DNA of 64,000 bases from Mesorhizobium loti (GTDB lineage: Bacteria; Pseudomonadota; Alphaproteobacteria; Rhizobiales; Rhizobiaceae), in assembly GCF_002858745.1 (NCBI RefSeq), contig NZ_PJRO01000015.1, positions 1 through 64,000 of the forward strand, read 5' to 3'. The notes beneath the pieces are model-generated. The model saw only the letters and a program-made list of their open reading frames with translations. It was not told the origin of the DNA and made no database searches. The translations under genes were made by a program, and so were the position numbers. Within the stretch, counting starts at the first letter, position 1. Every line of letters begins with the position of its first letter. Shown one piece after another: positions 56,971 to 64,000 of this stretch.

Positions 56971-57435
56971 TCAGGCAGCATGCGAAGCCGGTGCCTGCGA
57001 AAGCAGCGCCAGGATGGCATTGGCGTCGCGCGTGCCGCGGATCTTGGCAACCGTGTCGGCATCGCGCAGCAGCCGCGCGATGCGCGACAGCGCCTTGAGA
57101 TGGTCGGCGCCGGCGCCTTCGGGCGCCAACAGCAGAAACACCAGGTCGACCGGTTGGTCGTCGAGTGATTCGAAATCGACGGGCGTTTCCAGGCGCGCGA
57201 ACACGCCGGCGATACGCTTTACCCCCGGCAGCTTGCCATGCGGAATGGCGATGCCGTTGCCGACACCGGTGGAGCCCAGCCGCTCACGCTGCAGGATGAT
57301 GTCGAAAACCTCGCGCTCCGGAATGCCGGAGATCGTGGCGGCGCGCTCGGAGAGCAACTGCAGGAGCTGCTTCTTTGAGTTCGCCTTCAACGCCGGCATG
57401 ATTGCCGGAACGTCGATCAGATCACTCAGATCCAT
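56971..57435 (-). CDS. ptsN: nitrogen-PTS EIIA protein
   Basis: 154 residues from the ATG at 57435, with AGGGA upstream; the longer frame starts in non-conserved sequence. The EIIA(Ntr) domain is DLIDVPAIMPALKANSKKQLLQLLSERAA, REVFDIILQRERLGSTGVGNGIAIPHGKLPGVKRIAGVFARLETPVDFESLDDQPVDLVFLLLAPEGA; the phosphorylated histidine is His66 in IPHGK. It takes phosphate from NPr and regulates nitrogen, potassium and carbon-storage functions. The order rpoN-hpf-ptsN is conserved in proteobacteria. It is the last gene of the block. Confidence 0.95.
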   Translation of the reverse strand: MDLSDLIDVPAIMPALKANSKKQLLQLLSERAATISGIPEREVFDIILQRERLGSTGVGNGIAIPHGKLPGVKRIAGVFARLETPVDFESLDDQPVDLVFLLLAPEGAGADHLKALSRIARLLRDADTVAKIRGTRDANAILALLSQAPASHAA

Positions 57436-57495
57436 GCTGAAAAATCCCTTTTTCGCCCACCACCCCTGGCCGCGCTGAAGCACGGCTGGAGGTCG

Positions 57496-58080
57496 TTATC
57501 CCTGTGCGACTTTTGTTGTCGAAGGGTCGATCCAGCCAATATTACCGTCCGGCCGGCGGTAGACGATGTTGAGGTGGTCGTTTCCGGCGTTGCGGAAAAC
57601 GAAGACGGGACTGTCCTTGGTATCCAGTTCAATCACCGCCGAAGCGACCGACATGGTCTTCAGAGCCATGGTCGATTCCGCAACGATGGCGGGGGCGTAA
57701 TTTTCCGGGATTTCCTCGTCGTCATCGGCGAGCGGCGCCATCACCGTATAGGCGATATCGGTGGCCGCACCGTTGCCGGCGCCCGAAGCATGCGACTTCA
57801 GACGGCGCTTGTAACGGCGCAGGCGGGTCTCCAGACGGTCCGCCGCCGCCTCGAAGGCTGCCGTCGGCTCCTGGGCATCGCCGGTCGCCTGCAGCGCAGT
57901 ACCGGAATCCAAGCGGATCATGCAATCGGCGGTGTAGCGCGAACCGGCTTTCACCACCGTCACATGTCCAGCAAAGCCACGATCGAAATATTTCCCGATA
58001 GCTTCCGCGATCCGATCGGTGATACGCGTACGGAACGCGTCGCCGATGTCCATGTGTTTCCCCGAAATGCGCAGCGTCAT
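57496..58080 (-). CDS. hpf: ribosome hibernation-promoting factor, long form
   Basis: 194 residues. The N-terminal S30AE domain is MTLRISGKHMDIGDAFRTRITDRIAEAIGKYFDRGFAGHVTVVKAGSRYTADCMIRL. A variable acidic linker follows, then the C-terminal dimerisation domain (MALKTMSVASAVIELDTKDSPVFVFRNAGNDHLNIVYRRPDGNIGWIDP), which makes it a long-form Hpf able to form 100S ribosome dimers. It should act in stationary phase. Between rpoN and ptsN as in many proteobacteria. Confidence 0.95.
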   Translation of the reverse strand: MTLRISGKHMDIGDAFRTRITDRIAEAIGKYFDRGFAGHVTVVKAGSRYTADCMIRLDSGTALQATGDAQEPTAAFEAAADRLETRLRRYKRRLKSHASGAGNGAATDIAYTVMAPLADDDEEIPENYAPAIVAESTMALKTMSVASAVIELDTKDSPVFVFRNAGNDHLNIVYRRPDGNIGWIDPSTTKVAQG

Positions 58081-58344
58081 CTGGTAATTGACCTTTCCCG
58101 CTCAGGCTTCACACTGTCTGGAGTTTATACCTGTGGTCCGCGCAGACAAGCTTCGCGGCACCTTCCACGCCCGATTTTGTAACCGAACCTTGTCACTGGC
58201 TATGGACCGTTCCTTGACCGCCCCCAGGTCACCTTCACAACGGACCGACCACTTCCGGGCCGTAGCCCGTCTATGCGGGCGGGCTTCTAGCCAACTCCCC
58301 GGCGCTTGTCAACGAAACGAAAAACTGTGGAAATCCGCGGCTTC
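58081..58344 (-). other. 264-bp rpoN-hpf intergenic region
   Basis: No gene seen. A short inverted repeat GCCCG (58265-58269)/CGGGC (58276-58280) lies close to the rpoN end and could reduce read-through into hpf. The rest should hold the hpf promoter; no -24/-12 (sigma-54) motif was clearly identified. Confidence 0.4.
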
Positions 58345-59868
58345 TCAACGGCCGGCGCCAGCCAGCGCGCGCTTTTCGCGCCTGCGCTGCACCGAGGACG
58401 GAATGTTCATTGCTTCCCGGTACTTGGCGACCGTCCGGCGAGCGACATCGACGCCGTCGGCCCTCAGCAGGTCGACGATCGTATCGTCGGAGAGCACGTC
58501 GTCTGCCTTTTCTTCCTCGATCAGTTGCCGGATGCGATCCCGCACCGCTTCCGAAGAATGCGCGGCCCCACCATCGGCCGCGGCGATCGAGGCGGTGAAG
58601 AAGTAACGCAGTTCGAACACGCCGCGCGGGGTGAGCATATATTTGTTGGCCGTCACTCTGCTGACGGTCGATTCATGCATGCCTATGGCATCTGCCACCG
58701 TCTTCAGGTTGAGCGGCCGCAGATGGCGCACGCCATGCACCAGGAAGGCATCCTGCTGGCGCACGATCTCGGAAGCCACCTTGAGGATGGTCTTGGCGCG
58801 CTGATCCAGGCTGCGAGTGAGCCAGTTGGCATTCTGCAGGCATTCGGACAGGAAGTCCTTCTCTGCCTGCTTTCTGGCCTGGCCGAATACCTGGGAGAAG
58901 TAAACCTGGTCGACCAGGACGCGCGGTAGCGCATCCGCATTGAGCTCGACCGCCCAACTGCCGTCGGCAGCCGGCCTTACCTCGACATCGGCAACGATCG
59001 CATCGCTCGCACCACCGGAAAAGGCCAGCCCCGGCCGCGGATCCAGTGCCCGGATCTCTGCCAGCATGTCCAGGAGATCCTCTTCGTCAACGCCACACAG
59101 GCGCTTCAGCGTCTGGAAGTCCCGCCTTGCCAGAAGCTCCAGATTGGCGACCAAGACCTTCATGGCCGGATCGAAGCGGTCGCGCGCCACAAGCTGGAGC
59201 GAAAGGCATTCGGCCAGATCGCGCGCAAACAGCCCGGACGGCTCAAAGCCACGGCAGGTATCAAGAACGCGTTCGACCGAAACCGCATCCGTTCCAAGGC
59301 GCTCGGCAACTTCGTCCATCTCGGCATGCAGATAGCCGGCTTCGTCCAGCCCATCCGCCAGCTCAGCCGCGATCAGCCGCTCGCCGGCATCAAGGAAGGT
59401 GAATGCGATCTGCTCGCCGACATGGTCGCGCAGCGTGACAGCTGCCGCCGCCATGTCCTCCATGTCGAAGCCTTCGGAAGTACCGGAGCCATTGCCCGGC
59501 GCCGATTTCCATTGCTGCGAAAGGTCGGGTCCGACACGCTCGCTGACGCCTGGATCGTCCGGAAACAGGTTTTCGAGCGATGAATCGAGCTTTTCCGACA
59601 TCGCTTCGGAACTCCAGGCGGTCTCGGCTTCGAACCATTCGTCGGCGTTTGTAGGCTTGCGCTCGCTCTCGCTCTGCTGTGCGGGCTCAGCCGGAATATC
59701 CGGCTGTGGATCGGCCCGCTCCAGCAAGGGGTTGCGCTCGATCTCCTCATCGATGAAGCGTTCGAGCTCGACATGGGTAAGCTGCAACAGTCGGATCGAC
59801 TGCATCAGTTGCGGCGTCATCACCAGCGACTGCGATTGTCTCAGCTGTAATTTGGCAGCAAGCGCCAT
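58345..59868 (-). CDS. rpoN: RNA polymerase sigma-54 factor
   Basis: 507 residues. Region I is the glutamine-rich KLQLRQSQSLVMTPQLMQSIRLLQLTHVELERFIDEEIERNPLLE. An acidic region II and the core-binding domain follow. The C-terminal DNA-binding part has the helix-turn-helix KTVADAIGMHESTVSRVTANKYMLTPRGVFELRYFF and the RpoN box ARRTVAKYREAMNIPSS. It directs transcription from -24/-12 promoters for nitrogen and related genes with enhancer-binding activators. It lies downstream of lptB as in many proteobacteria. Confidence 0.97.
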   Translation of the reverse strand: MALAAKLQLRQSQSLVMTPQLMQSIRLLQLTHVELERFIDEEIERNPLLERADPQPDIPAEPAQQSESERKPTNADEWFEAETAWSSEAMSEKLDSSLENLFPDDPGVSERVGPDLSQQWKSAPGNGSGTSEGFDMEDMAAAAVTLRDHVGEQIAFTFLDAGERLIAAELADGLDEAGYLHAEMDEVAERLGTDAVSVERVLDTCRGFEPSGLFARDLAECLSLQLVARDRFDPAMKVLVANLELLARRDFQTLKRLCGVDEEDLLDMLAEIRALDPRPGLAFSGGASDAIVADVEVRPAADGSWAVELNADALPRVLVDQVYFSQVFGQARKQAEKDFLSECLQNANWLTRSLDQRAKTILKVASEIVRQQDAFLVHGVRHLRPLNLKTVADAIGMHESTVSRVTANKYMLTPRGVFELRYFFTASIAAADGGAAHSSEAVRDRIRQLIEEEKADDVLSDDTIVDLLRADGVDVARRTVAKYREAMNIPSSVQRRREKRALAGAGR

Positions 59869-60047
59869 GTTCTGGGTGCGAAATCCTTATGCGATGGAAC
59901 AGTCGGTAGCCCTGCTATCAAATGGCCCAGCTTTTGCTTGTCAAGGCAACGAACCTTATCGCCCCCGGTTTACCGGGAGGTTAGACAGGTCGTGAAAAAT
60001 CGCGCGCAGGACCCGGACACTGCCAGGCACCTGCGGCAGCGACCGGA

Positions 60048-60836
60048 TTAAAGCGTGAAAGCTTCGCCGAGATAGAGCCGCCTCACGTCCGGATTGGCGA
60101 CGATCTCTTCCGCCCGGCCGTGCGTCAGCACCTCGCCGGCATGGATGATATAGGCACGGTCTATCAGACCCAGTGTCTCGCGCACATTGTGGTCTGTGAT
60201 CAGGACACCAATCCCGCGAGCCGTCAGATGGCGAACAAGCTGCTGGATATCGGCTACCGCGATCGGATCAATGCCTGCGAAGGGTTCGTCGAGCAGCATG
60301 TAGGCGGGGCGCGTGGCCAGAGCACGCGCGATTTCAAGACGCCGCCGCTCGCCACCCGACAGCGCCATGGAAGGTGCCTTGCGCAGATGCGTGATGTGGA
60401 ACTCCTCCAGCAAGGCGTCGAGCTCCCGCTCGCGCGTCTTGCGGCTCTTTTCCACCACCTCCAGAACGGCACGGATGTTCTGCTCGACGTTGAGGCCCCG
60501 GAAAATCGAAGCTTCCTGCGGCAGATAGCCGATGCCAAGCCGTGCGCGTCGATACATCGGCATCGAGGTCACGTCGAAACCATCGATTTCGATCGTGCCC
60601 TCGTCAACCGGGACCAGCCCTGTCACCATATAGAAGCAAGTGGTTTTGCCGGCGCCGTTGGGACCGAGCAGGCCCACAGCCTCGCCGGCGCGTACGCCGA
60701 GCGAAACACCGTTGACCACACGCCGGCCCTTGTAACTCTTGGACAGGCCCCGGGCCATCAGCGTGCCCTTGAGCTTGACCTTTTCGCCGCCGGCAATGGC
60801 AGGCGCGGCCGGCTTGGCGTCGGTTTGTTTCAGCAA
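60048..60836 (-). CDS. lptB: LPS export ABC transporter ATP-binding protein
   Basis: 262 residues with a TTG start by the longest frame; an ATG at 60758 (MARGLSKSYKGRR) is an alternative. ATPase motifs are LLGPNGAGKTTCFYM (Walker A), LSGGERRRLEIARAL (signature) and YMLLDEPFAGIDPIAV (Walker B), with VLITDHNV (switch His). The sequence GYLPQEASIFRGLNVEQNI is typical of LptB. It powers transport of lipopolysaccharide from the inner membrane through LptC and LptA. Order lptC-lptA-lptB-rpoN is conserved. Confidence 0.95.
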   Translation of the reverse strand: MLKQTDAKPAAPAIAGGEKVKLKGTLMARGLSKSYKGRRVVNGVSLGVRAGEAVGLLGPNGAGKTTCFYMVTGLVPVDEGTIEIDGFDVTSMPMYRRARLGIGYLPQEASIFRGLNVEQNIRAVLEVVEKSRKTRERELDALLEEFHITHLRKAPSMALSGGERRRLEIARALATRPAYMLLDEPFAGIDPIAVADIQQLVRHLTARGIGVLITDHNVRETLGLIDRAYIIHAGEVLTHGRAEEIVANPDVRRLYLGEAFTL

Positions 60837-60853
60837 CTGCGTCGCGCTTTCGA

Positions 60854-61432
60854 TCAGGGTTTCTTGGCCGCGTCCGGATTGATCTGCATCATGACGCGAC
60901 CGGAACAGCCGTCGACATTGGCGAGACCGGTTTTCATCTGCACGGTCAGCTTGCAGCCGGTAAGCACATTGTCGCCCTGACTGAGCACCACCTTGGAGCC
61001 GGTCAAGACCAGAACCTGGCTTTTCATGTCGAAGGTACCGCGCTCGCCGGTGGCGATCTGGTCGTCGGACTTGAGATAGACGGTACCGTCGACCTCTAGA
61101 TGATCGATGTTGGTGGAGCCGCCCAGCGCCGGGCCAGCCATGGCAGCACTCTTGGAGCCGTCCTTGCCCGCAGCTTTGTCCTTCAAATAGTAAACTTTAA
61201 GGATGCCGGCCTTCAGCAGGGTCGGGCCCTGCACGACGCTGACATTGCCGGTGAAGATGGCAAGATTCTGTTCCTGCCTGACTTCAAGCTTGTCGCTCTC
61301 GATCTGGATTGGCTTGTCGCCGGAGAGTTTCAGGCCGGACATATTGGTCTGGGTCGACTGGGCGAAAGCCGGCACGGCCGCAGCTGCCAGAAATGCGGCA
61401 GCAGCAAGCCACTTGATGTTATTCGGCCGCAT
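60854..61432 (-). CDS. lptA: LPS transport periplasmic protein
   Basis: 192 residues with a signal peptide (MRPNNIKWLAAAAFLAAAAVPAFAQ). The OstA-like domain is LSGDKPIQIESDKLEVRQEQNLAIFTGNVSVVQGPTLLKAGILKVYY followed by ATGERGTFDMKSQVLVLTGSKVVLSQGDNVLTGCKLTVQMKTG. The beta-jellyroll repeats bridge the periplasm between LptC and LptD. Its start overlaps the end of lptC by 14 bp. Confidence 0.92.
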   Translation of the reverse strand: MRPNNIKWLAAAAFLAAAAVPAFAQSTQTNMSGLKLSGDKPIQIESDKLEVRQEQNLAIFTGNVSVVQGPTLLKAGILKVYYLKDKAAGKDGSKSAAMAGPALGGSTNIDHLEVDGTVYLKSDDQIATGERGTFDMKSQVLVLTGSKVVLSQGDNVLTGCKLTVQMKTGLANVDGCSGRVMMQINPDAAKKP

Positions 61433-62141
61433 TCGGCTCTCCGCTCTTGTCGCTGGTCGTCTTCAGCACGCCAGGCTCCAGGTTGACTCGCACCCGCTTC
61501 TCGAAAACCAGCACCTTGCCGCTGTCTTCCACCGACATGGAGTCGGATTGGATGTGCGAGCCGCGCGTGACGATGTCGACCGGGTCGTTCGTCTTCATAT
61601 TGCCTTTCGCCATATCAAGGAAGGCTGATTTCATCTTCACCACCATTCCACTTGTGGTGGTCATGGTGATGTCCCTGGCCAACTCCAGCGTGTTGGCATC
61701 ACGATTGTAGACGCCCTCCTTCGCTCCGACCACCGCCGACGTATCCTTGTCGAGCGGGATCTTGGCGTCGATGCCTTCCAACCCGATGATGCTTTCCTTG
61801 GCGACGTCCTGTATCGCCCGCAGCGCCTTCATGGAATAGGGCAGGTTTTGCTTGGTGAAACCCTCGAGCTTGGGGTTGGCCATCACCAGCTTGCCATTGG
61901 AGAAGGCGCTGCCATCGGCTTGCACTGGGGCGGCAGGCGGGGTTTTCAGATAGGAATAGACCGGGAACGCGATCGCGATGATGCCGGCCACGACCGGCAA
62001 GGCAAATTTGAGGATGCGGACACGGCGAGAATGCCGCTGAGCGTTGTCGAAGGCGACCGCACGCTCGGACGGGATCTCACCGCGTTTCGGGGCGACAACA
62101 ATGTCGTCCTTACCCTCCGGGTCGGTCGTTCGTGCCAACAT
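61419..62141 (-). CDS. lptC: LPS export protein, LptC family
   Basis: 240 residues. A cytoplasmic N-terminus of about 45 residues precedes a membrane helix (ILKFALPVVAGIIAIAFPVYSYL). The periplasmic LptC-like beta-jellyroll follows (FSNGKLVMANPKLEGFTKQNLPYSMKALRAIQDVAKESIIGLEGIDAKIPLDKD). It links LptB-driven extraction to LptA. The cytoplasmic extension is long compared with E. coli LptC but usual in rhizobia. First gene of the lpt block. Confidence 0.88.
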   Translation of the reverse strand: MLARTTDPEGKDDIVVAPKRGEIPSERAVAFDNAQRHSRRVRILKFALPVVAGIIAIAFPVYSYLKTPPAAPVQADGSAFSNGKLVMANPKLEGFTKQNLPYSMKALRAIQDVAKESIIGLEGIDAKIPLDKDTSAVVGAKEGVYNRDANTLELARDITMTTTSGMVVKMKSAFLDMAKGNMKTNDPVDIVTRGSHIQSDSMSVEDSGKVLVFEKRVRVNLEPGVLKTTSDKSGEPNAAE

Positions 62142-62488
62142 GTAAACCTTCTGGTCCTTTTGCCCGCCGAACCCCGCGCCTTATTTGGTGCGGGTTCGCG
62201 CCCAAGCAAGCGCATGCGAAGAAAAATCGCAAAATATGACTTAGCCCCGCAGCGCCGAAAAATCGCCAAGGGTTCCATCAAGATTAGCATGGCGCCTTTT
62301 TCGCCGCCATGCCTACATTTCGACTATCACGCTGCCCATTATTGCCAGATCGCTAACGAAAAGTTGCGCCGCCCTTCCGGGATGCTTGCTGCGATGATGC
62401 CGCATGGCACGGGCGCTCGAAAGCGGTAGCCCTGACTTGGCGGTTGCATTAAAAGCGTCTGCCTGCGTGCCCCGAAAATGAGGCTGAC
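62142..62488. other. 347-bp divergent region between lptC and sppA, with hairpins
   Basis: Promoter region of both transcripts. A 12-bp stem with one bulge (arms CGAACCCCGCGCC and GGTGCGGGTTCG, 62168-62198) lies 27 bp upstream of the lptC start, and a second stem GCATGGCG/CGCCATGC lies at 62287-62312. No gene was recognised in either direction. Confidence 0.5.
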
Positions 62489-63439
62489 ATGACCCTGAGA
62501 GCCGACGACCTGATCGACCGCCGCCGTTTGCGGCGCAAGCTGACCTTCTGGCGCATTGCTGCCATCGCCGTGCTGCTGATCGGGCTGGCCGCGCTATCTG
62601 CCTGGTTTTTTCGCGGCGGCGAGGGCAGCGGCGTCGATCACATTGCCAAGATCAAAATCGAAGGCACAATCACCCAGGACGATGAATTGATCCGCCGCAT
62701 CGAGGCGGTGCGCAAGGCGCCGCATGTCAAAGGCGTGATCCTGCTCGTCAATTCACCGGGCGGCACCACAGTAGGTGGCGAAACCATTTACGAGGCCGTG
62801 CGCAAGCTTGCCGCCGAAAAACCGGTCGTGACCGAAGTCGGCACGCTGGCCGCATCCGCAGGCTACATGATCGCCAGCGCTTCGGATTATATCGTCGCGC
62901 ACCAGACCTCGATTGTCGGCTCGATCGGCGTGCTGATCCAGTATCCCGATGTGACCGGTTTGATGGACAAGATCGGCGTCAAGCTTGAGGAAGTGAAATC
63001 CTCGCCACTCAAGGCATCGCCATCGCCGTTCGCGCCGACCACCGAAGAAGCACGCGCCATGGTGCGCAAGCTGATCATGGACAGCTATGACTGGTTCGTC
63101 GACATCGTCGCCGAGCGCCGCAAGCTGCCGCGACCGCAGGCGCTGGCGCTTGCCGACGGCTCGATCTTCACCGGCCGTCAGGCTGTCGCCAACAAGCTGA
63201 TCGATGCACTTGGCGGCGAAGAACAGGCCGTGAAGTGGCTCGGCACCAAAGGTGTCGACGAAAAACTGAAGGTCGTGGAATGGAAGAGCACCGAACGCAG
63301 CAGCTTCTTCCTTCCCAACGCGATGGTGCGCCAGATCGGCCGCGCGCTTGGCCTGCCGGTGGAGAGCGAAGAGGTACTGCGCGAGATCGGCGCCGACCGC
63401 TTGTTCCTTGACGGTCTCGTTTCGGTCTGGCACCCTTGA
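62489..63439 (+). CDS. sppA: signal peptide peptidase SppA, short type
   Basis: 316 residues with one N-terminal membrane helix (WRIAAIAVLLIGLAALSAWFF). The S49 domain has the catalytic Ser123 in EVGTLAASAGYMIAS, the general base Lys175 in SSPLKASPSPF and the VNSPGG loop. This is the bacterial short (36K) type. It degrades cleaved signal peptides in the membrane. It ends 81 bp before ihfB and is in the same direction; the sppA-ihfB order is common in alphaproteobacteria. Confidence 0.93.
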   Translation: MTLRADDLIDRRRLRRKLTFWRIAAIAVLLIGLAALSAWFFRGGEGSGVDHIAKIKIEGTITQDDELIRRIEAVRKAPHVKGVILLVNSPGGTTVGGETIYEAVRKLAAEKPVVTEVGTLAASAGYMIASASDYIVAHQTSIVGSIGVLIQYPDVTGLMDKIGVKLEEVKSSPLKASPSPFAPTTEEARAMVRKLIMDSYDWFVDIVAERRKLPRPQALALADGSIFTGRQAVANKLIDALGGEEQAVKWLGTKGVDEKLKVVEWKSTERSSFFLPNAMVRQIGRALGLPVESEEVLREIGADRLFLDGLVSVWHP

Positions 63440-63520
63440 TCTGGCGTGGGGCATAAGTCAAAAAGCGAATAAAATCATCCGCATAAAATTGGCCGCCGCG
63501 CCTTTACGGGGACCGTCCGC

Positions 63521-63805
63521 ATGATCAAGTCCGAACTCGTCCAAATCATCGCCACCCGCAACCCGCATCTGTTCCTGCGCGATGTCGAAAACATCGTCGG
63601 CGCGGTCTTCGACGAAATCACCGATGCGCTCGCAGATGGCAACCGCGTGGAGCTTCGTGGCTTCGGCGCTTTCTCGGTCAAGAACCGTCCTGCCCGCACC
63701 GGCCGCAACCCGCGTACGGGCGAATCGGTCGAGGTCGAGGAAAAGTGGGTGCCGTTCTTCAAGACCGGCAAGGAATTGCGCGAAAGGCTGAACGGTGACA
63801 AATAA
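63521..63805 (+). CDS. ihfB: integration host factor beta subunit
   Basis: 94 residues. The HU/IHF fold is MIKSELVQIIATRNPHLFLRDVENIVGAVFDEITDALADGNRVELRGFGAFSVKNRPARTGRNPRTGESVEVEEKWVPFFKTGKELRERLN; the NPRTG arm with the DNA-intercalating proline is present. IHF bends DNA at specific sites for replication, recombination and sigma-54 transcription, in keeping with rpoN nearby. The partner ihfA is not in the window. Confidence 0.97.
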   Translation: MIKSELVQIIATRNPHLFLRDVENIVGAVFDEITDALADGNRVELRGFGAFSVKNRPARTGRNPRTGESVEVEEKWVPFFKTGKELRERLNGDK

Positions 63806-63882
63806 GGCGATTTGAAATCGCCTGAGCCGCCAAGCTGGCCTCCAGGCGGATGGCCGCAACCAGCCTTCCGACCGGAGATGCC

Positions 63883-64000
63883 ATGTTCAATCGCTTCGCT
63901 GTCATCGTCATCTTCGTTCCGCTGGCCATCGTGCTGATCACGCTGGCTGTGGCGAACCGCGAACTGGTTGCCTTCACGCTTGACCCGTTCAATCCCGGCA
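63883..64000 (+). CDS. LapA-domain (DUF1049) membrane protein, N-terminal part
   Basis: The right edge cuts the gene after 39 codons. The visible part MFNRFAVIVIFVPLAIVLITLAVANRELVAFTLDPFNPG is a membrane helix followed by the ANRxxVxFTLDP segment of LapA/DUF1049 proteins. GGAG lies 7 nt upstream of the ATG. LapA-type proteins are inner-membrane proteins tied to LPS assembly. It follows ihfB by 77 bp, an order common in proteobacteria. Confidence 0.85.
   Translation, partial: MFNRFAVIVIFVPLAIVLITLAVANRELVAFTLDPFNPG

Noticed and set aside
1..64000. tRNA, rRNA, CRISPR array, phage or transposase genes
   Set aside because: Looked for cloverleaf ends, regularly spaced repeats, transposase motifs and phage-type gene runs; none was convincing.

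Overview
The window is chromosomal-type DNA from an alphaproteobacterium of the order Hyphomicrobiales (Rhizobiales), most like Mesorhizobium, Aminobacter or another Phyllobacteriaceae member. The evidence is high GC, the lptC-lptA-lptB-rpoN-hpf-ptsN order, an nth/DUF2244/Ada neighbourhood, a bdhA-acetoacetate decarboxylase-patatin group, and dispersed rhizobial intergenic palindromes. The genus is inferred, not proven. No rRNA, tRNA, CRISPR array, prophage or insertion sequence was seen. The sequence looks like continuous, mostly vertically inherited metabolic and envelope DNA.

Layout. 1-2680: end of an aldehyde dehydrogenase gene, a class I aminotransferase and an FAD-dependent amine/amino-acid oxidase. 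3245-12495 (minus strand): a sulfur-salvage locus with three luciferase-like flavin monooxygenases, an M20 amidohydrolase, a GNAT acetyltransferase, a fused permease-ATPase and two paralogous amino-acid binding proteins. It carries the same parts as the Bacillus ytmI-ytnM (sna/tcy/cmo/snd) S-modified-cysteine salvage operon. 12662-14175: small hypothetical genes. 14233-21668 (minus strand): a polysaccharide operon with UDP-xylose synthase, UDP-xylose/UDP-glucose 4-epimerase, a cellulose-synthase-like glycosyltransferase, UDP-glucose dehydrogenase, and a GH26-like glycanase between two DUF995 proteins. It faces a divergent AraC-type regulator, as in the S. meliloti arabinose-containing polysaccharide (aps/cuxR) locus. 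23287-28505: a LysR regulator facing an agmatine-to-putrescine operon with two agmatine deiminases (one apparently Tat-exported), N-carbamoylputrescine amidase and a polyamine-binding protein.

28569-36647: an FkbM methyltransferase, an ArsR/SRPBCC pair, a ribose-type ABC transporter with its LacI repressor and operator, and a MerR-TipAS regulator. 36714-39644: 3-hydroxybutyrate dehydrogenase, acetoacetate decarboxylase and a patatin (ketone-body/PHB metabolism). 39670-42942: ZntB-like and PiT transporters and a stand-alone Flp pilin. 43153-49061: NUDIX, GNAT, YdeI, DUF2214, endonuclease III, DUF2244, Ada-type alkylation repair and an EamA exporter. 49293-55922: ribokinase, amidase, a second ArsR/SRPBCC pair followed by small stress-type proteins (DUF1801 twice, YciI), a LysE exporter and a nucleoside hydrolase. 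56053-64000: Hsp20, DUF1150, then the housekeeping block ptsN-hpf-rpoN-lptB-lptA-lptC, sppA, ihfB and the start of a LapA-domain gene.

The most interesting units are the cysteine-adduct salvage locus, the aps-like operon with an inserted UDP-glucose dehydrogenase, and the agmatine operon with a predicted periplasmic deiminase. Several short operators (LacI, ArsR, MerR, LysR and unassigned palindromes) and four copies of a roughly 100-bp rhizobial repeat are also visible. All functions are read from sequence and family knowledge; no database search was run.
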